DNA of 64,000 bases, from positions 62,001 to 126,000 of the forward strand of contig NZ_CABFMD010000022.1 of NCBI RefSeq assembly GCF_901875555.1. Reading direction: 5' to 3'. Every line of letters begins with the position of its first letter. Position 1 is the first letter of the stretch. The notes beneath the pieces are model-generated. The model did no database searches. It was not told where the DNA came from and saw nothing but the letters and a program-made list of their open reading frames with translations. This DNA comes from Streptococcus parasanguinis. Its GTDB lineage: Bacteria > Bacillota > Bacilli > Lactobacillales > Streptococcaceae. Made by a program: the position numbers and the translations under genes. This document shows positions 43,937 through 51,387 of this stretch, in pieces.

Positions 43937-44201
43937 TTTGAGTAAAGAAAGTTAATTTGAATTATCTCACGGTCTTTTAGATCTGGTTGATAATTTTTTA
44001 AAATCAAAAAGCCAACCAGAACAAAGACTATTAGGGCTTATGACAGCAAAGCAGTTAAAAGATGAACTGAACGTAACAGACAACACACTGAAACGCTGGG
44101 AAGAAAACGGCTTGAAACGCTATCAACCACCACTAGAAGACACGCGCAAAGTGTACTATAAAGTGAGTGATATCTTGATCTTTTTGGGGGTGGAAAAATG
44201 A
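43929..44201 (+). pseudogene. AlpA/MerR-like activator interrupted by a stop codon
   Basis: ATG 43929 has a consensus AAGGAGG, but TAA at 43953 ends the frame after MFSLSKES. The same frame then continues to 44201, encoding FELSHGLLDLVDNFLKSKS and a helix-turn-helix (MTAKQLKDELNVTDNTLKRWEENGLKRYQPP...VYYKVSDILIFLGVEK) typical of AlpA/MerR-like excision or replication activators in islands. An internal ATG at 44040 could still give the 53-residue DNA-binding part. The stop is read directly from the sequence; loss of function is inferred. Confidence 0.7.
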
Positions 44202-44353
44202 GCGGTATACATTTAAAACACCCTGCTTTTGGGGTTACAAAAATTGGCCAAGAAAAAGCAGGAAAAAACAGGCAAGAAACCTATGAACAAATGAAAGAAC
44301 GGCAGAAATTAAAGAAGTTGCGAAAATTTAAAAATAGGGGGCGCGTGATTTGA
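44198..44353 (+). CDS. Small basic island protein
   Basis: A 51-residue, highly basic protein (MSGIHLKHPAFGVTKIGQEKAGKNR...), starting at ATG 44198 overlapping the previous stop (ATGA) with GGGGGTGG in front and overlapping the helicase start by 4 nt. Such small basic proteins are common just before phage primase genes. Function unknown. Confidence 0.65.
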   Translation: MSGIHLKHPAFGVTKIGQEKAGKNRQETYEQMKERQKLKKLRKFKNRGRVI

Positions 44354-45951
44354 ATATAGTTGATCAATTGAAAGAAGTCGTTTCTTTAAATTGGACTGAT
44401 GAAGATTATGGACAGTCAAAGCATAAGGCTGATTATAAAAAGCAACTTGCTAATATATATCAATTAGATAGCTTTAATAATATCGAACATAATAAAACGA
44501 AGATCTTAATACCTGAAAGTGAAGTTATGTATATCGCTGATAGGAATGGTGAACAGAAAAAATTTATCTGTTGTAGCAGTGTAAAAATATCAAATAATAG
44601 CGAACCCACAGTGAAATATAAGGCCACATTCCCCACCTTTGCCAAAATGGTAATTGATTATTTAATGGGTAGGTATGTGGTATTTGATAATCGTATTTAC
44701 GATATAAATAACCAGCAAGCAAAACTAATAGATGAAATGACCCTTGCAAAGCTTTACGGGTTTAAAAATGATATTGGTTACGTGGTGGATATTCTAAAAG
44801 GAATTGACAAACATTTTCACGTTGAACCGGTGAGAAAGTTAGAGCTTTATAAAATAGCTGGTAAGGACTTTATAATTGATTTAGAAACCCACACCATCAC
44901 GCGCACTACAATAGATAACCAACGATCATTTTTTAAATACTACCCTGTAGGCTATGATAAAGCTATAGAAAGCAAAGAAGTAGCAATGGATTTTCTAACC
45001 TATGTTATTGATGATCCTGATAGTTTACACAATGCACTGTTACAGACCTATTATATGGTACAGGTCGCTAGTGGTTTAAGGAGTAAGACAAATTTTTTTC
45101 TTGCCAAGTCTGGAGTTAGAACAGGAAAAGGCTTACGTCATATCGCTTTATCTGGTCTGCTTAATAAAATTGATGTGGAACTGGATAGCCTTATTGCTGG
45201 AGGATTTGAAGCCAGCAACGCCTGGGCTACATTTTCCGGTGGAGAAATGGCCTTGGCAACTGAACAGGGCGATATTATAGGGGATAAAATAGAGCGCGTA
45301 CTAAAGATCATAGCAACCGAGAAAACCCATCTAGGGCGCAATGTAGGAGGTAACCAAGGTTTGGTATATCTAACCAGCGTTCTATGTATCGATACCAATA
45401 GGAATGTTTCGCTGTCTGATGAAATGAATGGGCGGAAAGTACTTATTCAATACAAGGATAGGCCAAAGGGGGAAACTGATTTGGAACGTGAACAGACCTT
45501 TGAAAAATATTGGGAAGCATTTACTGACCAAGATAAAACTCCCAAAATAGAGGGCTGTATAGGCTTCTTGCTGGCCAGTCTGGATTATTTCAAAGAGCAA
45601 GGGGAGAAGTTCATTTGGAAAGATGTAGAGGTTTATAACGGTAATGAAGCCTTAGATGATTTTCAGACGTGTTTGATAAATGAACTACAGTTATCTGAAT
45701 ACGTGATAAGGTCAAACAAAAGTAATCTTATAGACATTTATAAAAGAACTTATGGTAACAATACAGCTAAAGTCAAAAAGGCTTTGGAAACTATAGGGGT
45801 TAAATCCACTCAGAAAAGAATCAATGGGGAAGTAATGACCATTTACTGTGTTGCAAACCAAAAAAGGTTTAATAGTTTTATTCCACATGAGGAAACTGTA
45901 AACAAGGAATTAAGTATGTTCCCACCTATTGAAGATGATCCCTATCTTTAA
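44350..45951 (+). CDS. SF3 helicase/primase-like replication protein of the island
   Basis: A 533-residue protein related to the phage/plasmid D5- and P4-type SF3 helicases. Walker A is KSGVRTGKGL near 257-266 and the Walker B region is GGEMALATEQGD, followed by the SF3 motif C-like VYLTSVLCIDTN. The N-terminal 200 residues may carry a primase-like part, and the C-terminal about 120 residues probably bind the origin. It starts at TTG 44350 behind AGGGGGCG. Iterons directly downstream support a Rep function for island replication. Confidence 0.85.
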   Translation: MNIVDQLKEVVSLNWTDEDYGQSKHKADYKKQLANIYQLDSFNNIEHNKTKILIPESEVMYIADRNGEQKKFICCSSVKISNNSEPTVKYKATFPTFAKMVIDYLMGRYVVFDNRIYDINNQQAKLIDEMTLAKLYGFKNDIGYVVDILKGIDKHFHVEPVRKLELYKIAGKDFIIDLETHTITRTTIDNQRSFFKYYPVGYDKAIESKEVAMDFLTYVIDDPDSLHNALLQTYYMVQVASGLRSKTNFFLAKSGVRTGKGLRHIALSGLLNKIDVELDSLIAGGFEASNAWATFSGGEMALATEQGDIIGDKIERVLKIIATEKTHLGRNVGGNQGLVYLTSVLCIDTNRNVSLSDEMNGRKVLIQYKDRPKGETDLEREQTFEKYWEAFTDQDKTPKIEGCIGFLLASLDYFKEQGEKFIWKDVEVYNGNEALDDFQTCLINELQLSEYVIRSNKSNLIDIYKRTYGNNTAKVKKALETIGVKSTQKRINGEVMTIYCVANQKRFNSFIPHEETVNKELSMFPPIEDDPYL

Positions 45952-45954
45952 AAA

Positions 45955-46203
45955 TGTAAGCTGGTAAGAAGGTGTAAGGTGCGACCACCTTACAGGTTAT
46001 ACCCTACTCTCCCAAGAGGTTATCTTATACTGTAAGGTGTGTAATATGGTTTTAGGGGGGATAAAGAAATAAATAAAGAAAGAAAATTAGTATTAGAGGT
46101 ATAGGAAAACCGCCTTACACGTCTTACCGTCTTACAAATTCAGTAATATCAAGGGTTTCAGCTGTAAGATGGTCAGAAATTCCCACCTTACAACCATCTT
46201 ACA
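45955..46203. other. Iteron-type replication origin of the island
   Basis: At least nine copies of a 9-10 bp motif based on TGTAAGGTG occur in both orientations: 45955, 45973, 45986 (inverted), 46031, 46111, 46120 and 46128 (inverted), 46163, 46184 and 46194 (inverted). Two groups flank an AT-rich stretch (about 46060-46100). The position just after the Rep/helicase gene is that of SaPI-type origins. Confidence 0.82.
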
Positions 46204-46243
46204 TTTTTAGAAATAAGCCTAAAATTTAAAAAAGGAGCAAAAA

Positions 46244-46420
46244 ATGAAAACTAAATTATTTATCCGTCATGGCTGGAAACAATCATTAGAAGAATTTGAG
46301 CAAGAAGTAAATGACTTTTTGGCCACTGTTCAAGTGGTGGATGTGAAGATCTCAGAAGCAACGTTTGGAAGTAGTGAAGATATGGCAGTACAGACTACAT
46401 TATTAGTGATTTATCAATAA
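46244..46420 (+). CDS. Small protein, Cse60-like
   Basis: A 58-residue protein (MKTKLFIRHGWKQSLEEFEQEVNDFL...) resembling the Cse60 family of short phage-associated proteins: N-terminal strand, acidic helix, C-terminal strand ending LLVIYQ. AAAGGAGC lies 5 nt before the ATG. Role unknown. Confidence 0.72.
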   Translation: MKTKLFIRHGWKQSLEEFEQEVNDFLATVQVVDVKISEATFGSSEDMAVQTTLLVIYQ

Positions 46421-46452
46421 GTATAAAAAGTACTAAGAAGACAGGGGCATAA

Positions 46453-46863
46453 ATGGAATTAGAGCAATTAAATGAAAAGCTAGAAAATATAAAATGGCTA
46501 GACAAAGAAATAGAGGAGCTTAAATTAGAAATAGAATCCCTTGACAGTGGGGTATTTAAGCGTAGTTCTCTTTCTGCTTCACCACTTCAAAAAAGTTCTA
46601 ATAATAATGCTGAAAATAAAATAATTTCTACAATTAAGTTGAAAGAAGACTTGGAAGAACGACTAGAAAAGGTTATCAATGAACGTCTGGAAAGCGTTAG
46701 AATGATCGATAAAAACCCATACGCGTTAGAACGTACAGTATTACGCTTATACTATGTTAGAGCCTTGCCGAACTGGGATGTGGCTGAAAAAATAGATACT
46801 TCAGTACCAACAATGTATCGGATCCTAAGAAAAGGAAAAGAACGATTAGCAAAGATTTTATAG
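46453..46863 (+). CDS. DUF1492 / sigma-70 region 4-like regulator
   Basis: A 136-residue protein with an N-terminal coiled coil (LEQLNEKLENIKWLDKEIEELKLEIE) and a C-terminal helix-turn-helix similar to sigma region 4 (LRLYYVRALPNWDVAEKIDTSVPTMYRILRKGKERL). Members of this family close the early modules of streptococcal phages and islands and are thought to drive late genes. Here few genes follow, so it may act on the helper phage or the cargo. Confidence 0.85.
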   Translation: MELEQLNEKLENIKWLDKEIEELKLEIESLDSGVFKRSSLSASPLQKSSNNNAENKIISTIKLKEDLEERLEKVINERLESVRMIDKNPYALERTVLRLYYVRALPNWDVAEKIDTSVPTMYRILRKGKERLAKIL

Positions 46864-47540
46864 AAAGATAATTAGTGCGCGTGATTTACCCACTGAAAAA
46901 ACAAAAAATGCTAACATTTGCTAACGTTTTAAAAGCAATAGGGAAAAACCTAATTAATTTTACCCGTTCAATTTAATAAGATGGAGCTTTAAAATATTGG
47001 TAAATGCTGGAGAAAGAATTTATAAATGGTTTTAGTCCAGGTATATTCTATCTAACTGATCATTCAGTAATTCGATAGATTTTTCTAGTTTCAAAATTCT
47101 TTCTTCTAACTCTTCAATATTGAGGCGTTCGTCTAGCTTTAGTGCATTAAGTTTAATTTGTAAAATAATATCTTGAATCATAAGAAAATGGTAACAAGAA
47201 TCTGAATATTATTTTTAAGGTTTATCTATTCTGCTAGTTTTTTCATCTATTCGGTAAGATAAACTACTTCAAATTAAGAATTGTCGTTTTATATGGTCTG
47301 ATTTAGACGTAAATTAGCACTGTACGAGCATGTTACTTTAATACTTGCTAGAGTAAGAATTTAAAAGTTATTATAATATTGACCTCTATGGTTCATTTTT
47401 TGAAAGAATCTTTTTATTTCACTTGGTTCAGGGTGTAAAATAGTTTTGATTCGTGCTATACTATAACTAGATGAAAAAAATCTAATGGTATAATGGAATG
47501 TGAGTTTATAGATGTTGGTTTTTAAAGTACCAACTAAAAT
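46864..47540. other. Gene-poor stretch of the island
   Basis: Apart from the minus-strand small frame at 47032-47181 I see no gene with a ribosome binding site. A repeated GCTAACATTTGCTAACG near 46910-46927 and very AT-rich sequence are the only notable contents. This is where packaging genes would sit in larger islands. Confidence 0.5.
47032..47181 (-). CDS. Possible 49-residue coiled-coil protein
   Basis: The minus strand encodes MIQDIILQIKLNALKLDERL... , rich in heptad Leu/Ile with alternating Glu/Lys, suggesting a short coiled coil. The coding look is good, but no Shine-Dalgarno sequence precedes ATG 47181, so expression is doubtful. Confidence 0.4.
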   Translation of the reverse strand: MIQDIILQIKLNALKLDERLNIEELEERILKLEKSIELLNDQLDRIYLD

Positions 47541-47542
47541 TA

Positions 47543-47571
47543 GTGACAAAAATACTTAATAAGTGTATAAT
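47543..47571 (+). promoter_or_regulatory. Promoter of the cargo cassette
   Basis: -35 GTGACA (47543-47548) and -10 TATAAT (47566-47571), 17 bp apart, stand about 50 nt before the first cassette gene, so the cassette can be expressed without the rest of the island. Confidence 0.7.
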
Positions 47572-47622
47572 AGTAACATTTAAGATATTAAAAGCAATAG
47601 TCTTTATATAAGGAGGCAGGTT

Positions 47623-47844
47623 ATGAATAACAAAACTACTTTCTTAGTTGCTAAAAATGATTTTGCATCAGGTGTATCTAGGATCCTTGACATTGCGTCT
47701 ACAAGAAATAAGAGAATCTATAACACATCAAAATCAGGAGAAGAAGCTGATAGGAAAGCCATTTTTAATGATTGGTATATAATTGGTGATGATATAAGAG
47801 GTGCCTATGACAAACTCAAAGAAGAAATCAAAGCAGAAGCCTAA
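47623..47844 (+). CDS. Small hypothetical protein of the cargo cassette
   Basis: A 73-residue soluble, charged protein (MNNKTTFLVAKNDFASGVSRIL...) with no family that I recognise. AAGGAGG precedes the ATG. It has its own promoter and overlaps the DUF2335 gene by 38 nt, a strong sign that the two products work together. The location next to attR is where phage satellites carry defence or other accessory genes. Confidence 0.75.
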   Translation: MNNKTTFLVAKNDFASGVSRILDIASTRNKRIYNTSKSGEEADRKAIFNDWYIIGDDIRGAYDKLKEEIKAEA

Positions 47845-48286
47845 TGAGGCTACTGTTGATCAAGTTACAGAGTATATCAAAAAGCAACCAGATGACGTTC
47901 AAGAAAAAGTTGCAGACATATTACTTGCTAGACGTGTTGAGAGTATGAGCTATTCTGGTCCTATTCCGCATCCAATGTTATTAAAAGAATTTAATGATGT
48001 AATTCCTAACGGGGCTGACAGAATAATGGCAATGGCAGAAAAACAATCTGAACACCGCATTAATATAGAAGATAAAGTGGTCAATGCTAATAATAGAGAT
48101 AGTTTTTTGGGTGTTGTTTTTGCTGGAATTATCGCAATTCTTATTGTATTGGGAGCAATATTCCTAATTTATAATAAAAGGAGTATTCAAGGGTTTGCTA
48201 TATTGATTGGAGCTTCAGCGACCTATATAGGTGTCTTTCTTAAGAGTAAGTCCAGCGACAACAAAAGTCTTGAAAAAAATGAATAA
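47807..48286 (+). CDS. DUF2335 family membrane protein
   Basis: A 159-residue protein. The N-terminal cytosolic part ends in the family signature SYSGPIPHPMLLKEFNDVIPNGADRIMAMAEKQSEHR (about residues 50-85), followed by two membrane helices (FLGVVFAGIIAILIVLGAIFLIY and GFAILIGASATYIGVFL). ATG 47807 with GAGGTG in front is preferred to GTG 47801. DUF2335 proteins occur in prophages and accessory regions without a settled function; a membrane-acting antiphage or lysogenic-conversion role is possible given the island position. Confidence 0.85.
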   Translation: MTNSKKKSKQKPNEATVDQVTEYIKKQPDDVQEKVADILLARRVESMSYSGPIPHPMLLKEFNDVIPNGADRIMAMAEKQSEHRINIEDKVVNANNRDSFLGVVFAGIIAILIVLGAIFLIYNKRSIQGFAILIGASATYIGVFLKSKSSDNKSLEKNE

Positions 48287-48288
48287 AA

Positions 48289-48360
48289 AGCACCCCAAAA
48301 GGGTGCTAGATCTTGCCTGCTGAACTCGTAAATGATTGACCCCTTGAGGGTCGTTTTTTT
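48289..48360 (+). terminator. Tandem terminators at the right end of the island
   Basis: AGCACCC/GGGTGCT (48289-48308) is followed by GACCC/GGGTC and seven Ts (48338-48360). The T tract runs into attR. Between them lies an inverted CAGCAGGCAAG copy (48312-48322). Confidence 0.85.
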
Positions 48361-48374
48361 GTTCAGTTATTTGT
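48358..48374. other. attR of the integrated island
   Basis: TTTGTTCAGTTATTTGT, identical to 40305-40321. Beyond it the sequence runs into the promoter region of the AI-2E family gene. Confidence 0.85.
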
Positions 48375-48526
48375 GGAGTTCGGGGAGTGATCTAATGATA
48401 TTAAATGACCCATTAAAAGCTAAAAAATGTTATTAAATCAAGGTTACAGACTGTTAATATACTCTAATAAATGCCGTTTGAAATTCTATCATAAAATATG
48501 GTAGAATAGAAAACAGGAGGTAAGGA

Positions 48527-49654
48527 ATGTTTCGAAATAGTAAATTGTTATTCTGGACATGTGAGATTTTATTATTGACGGTGATTTTCTATATTTGGAA
48601 ATCAATGGGGACTTTAATTTCTCCATTTGTATCTGTTCTGAATACCATCCTCTTACCATTTTTAATTGCAGGTTTTTTATACTATATCACCAACCCGATT
48701 GTTGAATTGTTAGAAAAACACTTAAAAATCAAGCGTGTGTTTGGGGTTTTGATCACCTTAGTACTCTTGTTTGGGATCATTGGTCTAGGGATCTTTTATC
48801 TGCTCCCCATCTTAATCAATCAGTTAACCAGCTTGATTAATTCAACTCAAGGACTATACTGGGAAGTCCAAAGTTTGGTTCGAAAACTTTCGACCAATCC
48901 TTTGTTCCAGAATGTAAATATCCAATCGACGATTCAACAGTTGAATCTCTCTTATATGGATATCCTACAAAATCTCTTAAATAGTGTGACCAACAGTTTG
49001 GGAAGTGTGGTCAATACCATCGTCAATACGGTCTTTATTTTGATCATGACCCCTGTCTTCTTGGTTTATTTCTTGATTGATGGCAAGAAATTGTTGCCCA
49101 TGTTAGAGCGGACCGTTTTACGCAATGACAAACTCCACATTTCAAGCCTCTTGGTTAGTTTGAATGAAACAGTCTCTCGCTATATTAGTGGGATTTCGAT
49201 CGATGCCTTGATCATTGGAACACTAGCCTATATTGGCTATAGTTTTATTGGATTGAAGTACGCTTTGGTCTTTGCCATTTTTTCTGGATTGGCCAACTTG
49301 ATTCCCTATGTAGGACCAACTATCGGGTTGATTCCGATGGTCATCACTTATGCTTTTACCGATATGGATATGATGATCAAAGCAGTCATTTACATGTTGA
49401 TTATCCAGCAGATCGATGGAAATATTCTGTATCCGCGTATCGTTGGAGGCGTGATGAAGGTTCACCCGATTACCATTATGGTTCTCTTATTGCTCTCAAG
49501 TAATATCTACGGAATTATCGGAATGGTCGTTGCGATTCCAGTCTATTCGATTGGGAAAGAAATTGTAAAATTCTTGGCCAATCTTTATGATAACCACCGT
49601 GCGGCCAAGGAGCAGAAGAAAAAAGAAGAATTTGGAATCATTAATAAATCCTAG
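48527..49654 (+). CDS. AI-2E family (PerM/YdbI-like) transporter
   Basis: A 375-residue integral membrane protein with about eight helices and the family blocks YYITNPIVELLEKHLKIKRVFGVLITLV, ISGISIDALIIGTLAYIGYSFIGLKYALVFAIFSGLANLIPYVGPTIGLIP and QQIDGNILYPRIVGGVMKVHPITIMVLLLLS. Relatives export AI-2 or act as Na+/H+ antiporters; the substrate here is open. Promoter TGGTAGAAT (hexamer near 48502-48507) and AGGAGGTAAGG precede it. Confidence 0.9.
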   Translation: MFRNSKLLFWTCEILLLTVIFYIWKSMGTLISPFVSVLNTILLPFLIAGFLYYITNPIVELLEKHLKIKRVFGVLITLVLLFGIIGLGIFYLLPILINQLTSLINSTQGLYWEVQSLVRKLSTNPLFQNVNIQSTIQQLNLSYMDILQNLLNSVTNSLGSVVNTIVNTVFILIMTPVFLVYFLIDGKKLLPMLERTVLRNDKLHISSLLVSLNETVSRYISGISIDALIIGTLAYIGYSFIGLKYALVFAIFSGLANLIPYVGPTIGLIPMVITYAFTDMDMMIKAVIYMLIIQQIDGNILYPRIVGGVMKVHPITIMVLLLLSSNIYGIIGMVVAIPVYSIGKEIVKFLANLYDNHRAAKEQKKKEEFGIINKS

Positions 49655-49689
49655 ACTCTAGCGCCTATATGGGCCTTGGAGTCTTTTTT
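49654..49689 (+). terminator. Terminator
   Basis: GACTCTAGCGCC and GGGCCTTGGAGTC pair imperfectly, followed by six Ts. Confidence 0.85.
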
Positions 49690-49790
49690 GTACATTTTTT
49701 TGGAGAAATACCGTAAAAAAGTCAACAAGTGTTATGAAATGTGTTAAAATATAAGTGATTTTGAAAGAAAATAGGAAAAGGTAGGAAAAG

Positions 49791-51272
49791 ATGAGACTGC
49801 TCTTATCCAAAAAACAGAGACGCCAATTGCAATTGTTGGAAATCTTGATTAAGGAAAAAAGATGGTTCCACTTGAAAGAGTTGGCCAAGCGTTTGGATTG
49901 TACTGAACGTTCGTTAAAAGAAGATTTGTCTAATCTTCGTAGTACATTCGATGACTTTTTAATTGAATCCTCTACCAATGGGATCAAGATCAGTTATGAG
50001 GATTCGGTTGGACTTGAGGTGATTTACCATCACTTTTTTAAAGAATCACAGGCCTTCGCCTTGATTGAATACCTCTTCTTCCACAAGGATGTTTCCAATG
50101 AATATATTTGCAGAAAGTTTGATCTGAGTTACCAATCTTTCTACCGTTTGATTCGGACGATCAATCAGAAGCTTCAAACCAAATACAATGTAAAAATTGA
50201 TTTGAAACCCTTGAATCTTGTCGGGGATGAAGTGGATGTTCGTTTCTTCTATGCCCAGTATTTTGCGGAACGTTATTACTATATGGAATGGCCTTTCCCA
50301 GAATTTAAGGAAGAGGCCGTGACCGATTTGATCACCTTCTTCTTCAAGCTCTATGGCTATCCTTTGACCTTCTCTGTCATCAAGTCTTATAAAGTTCTCT
50401 TGACAGTCTACTTGTCACGGATTAAACAAGGCTATTTCATCGATATGCCAACGACCTTTGAAGCCTATAAAGATCAATATCAAGGAGTAACCAATGTCGA
50501 GGAGATGTTGCGCTACTTTAGTTTGCAGTTGGGTGTTGAGTTAAATGAAAACGTGTTGGAGCAGTTCTTCATCATCTTCATTCAAGAGAATTTCTATTTC
50601 AGCCCAGAAAGCTTGATCGAAGCTGCAGAAACGGATCCTTATGCCAAAGAGTCGACCAAACTCATCAAAGATATGTTCAAGGATCTATGCTATACCTATG
50701 AACTAGAAATTGAAAATCTTGATGAGATGTTGATGCATGTCCATAATACATCTCATCTTGGTCGGAAGGAATTATTCTCGGAGTTTCTCTTATTTGATAC
50801 CAAGACCAACACCAATGAAGATTTCATGAGCATCTTCCCAGCCTTCTATGATGATTTGAAGGAGCATATCATCACTTATATGAAGACCATGAAGCATGAT
50901 CTGAACGATGAGATCATCAAGCACATGATCTACACGGTATACACTCACTGGGAACGTCTCTTGCCACAGTTATTACGCCGTCGGAAGTCTATTAAGGTCT
51001 TGATTATCAGTCGTTTTGACGATCACCATGCCAAATCCATGATTGATTTCCTTGATTTTTACTGTACGGATAACTTTGAATTTACGCAGATGATTAAGTA
51101 CAATCTAACCGTGAATGATATCGAAGCTTCGGATGCAGATGTGGTGGTGGCCAACTTTATGATGCCCGAATTAAAGAAAAAACCTTTTATCTGTACAAGT
51201 AGTCTCTCATCACTTGAACTGGTTGAAAAACTCAATGCCTTCTTTTATGATTTTACCAGTGCAGAACACTAA
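49791..51272 (+). CDS. Mga-family transcriptional regulator (MgaSpn-like)
   Basis: A 493-residue regulator of the Mga/AtxA type. Two N-terminal helix-turn-helix domains (LKELAKRLDCTERSLKEDLSNL and ICRKFDLSYQSFYRLIRTINQKL), two PRD-like domains (about 180-390) and a C-terminal EIIB-like domain (IKVLIISRFDDHHAKSMIDFLDFY). Length and opening residues match pneumococcal MgaSpn. PRD domains usually respond to PTS phosphorylation, linking it to sugar supply. AGGAAAAG precedes the ATG. Target genes are not evident in the window. Confidence 0.88.
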   Translation: MRLLLSKKQRRQLQLLEILIKEKRWFHLKELAKRLDCTERSLKEDLSNLRSTFDDFLIESSTNGIKISYEDSVGLEVIYHHFFKESQAFALIEYLFFHKDVSNEYICRKFDLSYQSFYRLIRTINQKLQTKYNVKIDLKPLNLVGDEVDVRFFYAQYFAERYYYMEWPFPEFKEEAVTDLITFFFKLYGYPLTFSVIKSYKVLLTVYLSRIKQGYFIDMPTTFEAYKDQYQGVTNVEEMLRYFSLQLGVELNENVLEQFFIIFIQENFYFSPESLIEAAETDPYAKESTKLIKDMFKDLCYTYELEIENLDEMLMHVHNTSHLGRKELFSEFLLFDTKTNTNEDFMSIFPAFYDDLKEHIITYMKTMKHDLNDEIIKHMIYTVYTHWERLLPQLLRRRKSIKVLIISRFDDHHAKSMIDFLDFYCTDNFEFTQMIKYNLTVNDIEASDADVVVANFMMPELKKKPFICTSSLSSLELVEKLNAFFYDFTSAEH

Positions 51273-51297
51273 AATCAGGACCTGGTCCTGATTTTTT
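51272..51297 (+). terminator. Terminator of the Mga-like gene
   Basis: AATCAGGAC/GTCCTGATT with a three-base loop and six Ts, overlapping the stop region. Confidence 0.9.
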
Positions 51298-51387
51298 GAT
51301 GGTAAAAAAAGAAAATGACGTAGAAGAATGCAGGCTCTCATATTTTGTGGTATAATATACAATATTATATACTGGAGGAAACTATCC

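Larger units (their letters stand above)
40305..48374. mobile_element. Phage-inducible chromosomal island-like element (about 8.1 kb)
   Basis: The element is bounded by a 17-bp direct repeat with a tyrosine integrase at the left edge. The layout is that of a PICI: int and CI-like repressor leftward, a divergent promoter, then a Cro-like gene, small regulators, an SF3 helicase/Rep, an iteron origin and a DUF1492 regulator rightward, with accessory genes before attR. No structural, lysis or terminase gene is recognised, so it would need a helper phage to spread. It separates the ABC ATPase gene from the AI-2E family gene. Confidence 0.85.

Noticed and set aside
46910..46990. Possible cre site near CTAACGTTTTAAAAGC
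   Set aside because: It departs from the cre consensus at key bases and is not near a promoter.
47361..47549. 62-residue minus-strand frame in the gene-poor part of the island
   Set aside because: AT-rich, irregular composition and no ribosome binding site; it lies at the cassette promoter.
40211..48497. The 15-bp repeat ATTCTATCATAAAAT at 40211 and 48483 as the island att site
   Set aside because: It lies outside the 17-bp repeat next to the integrase, and in both places it forms part of an ordinary promoter sequence.
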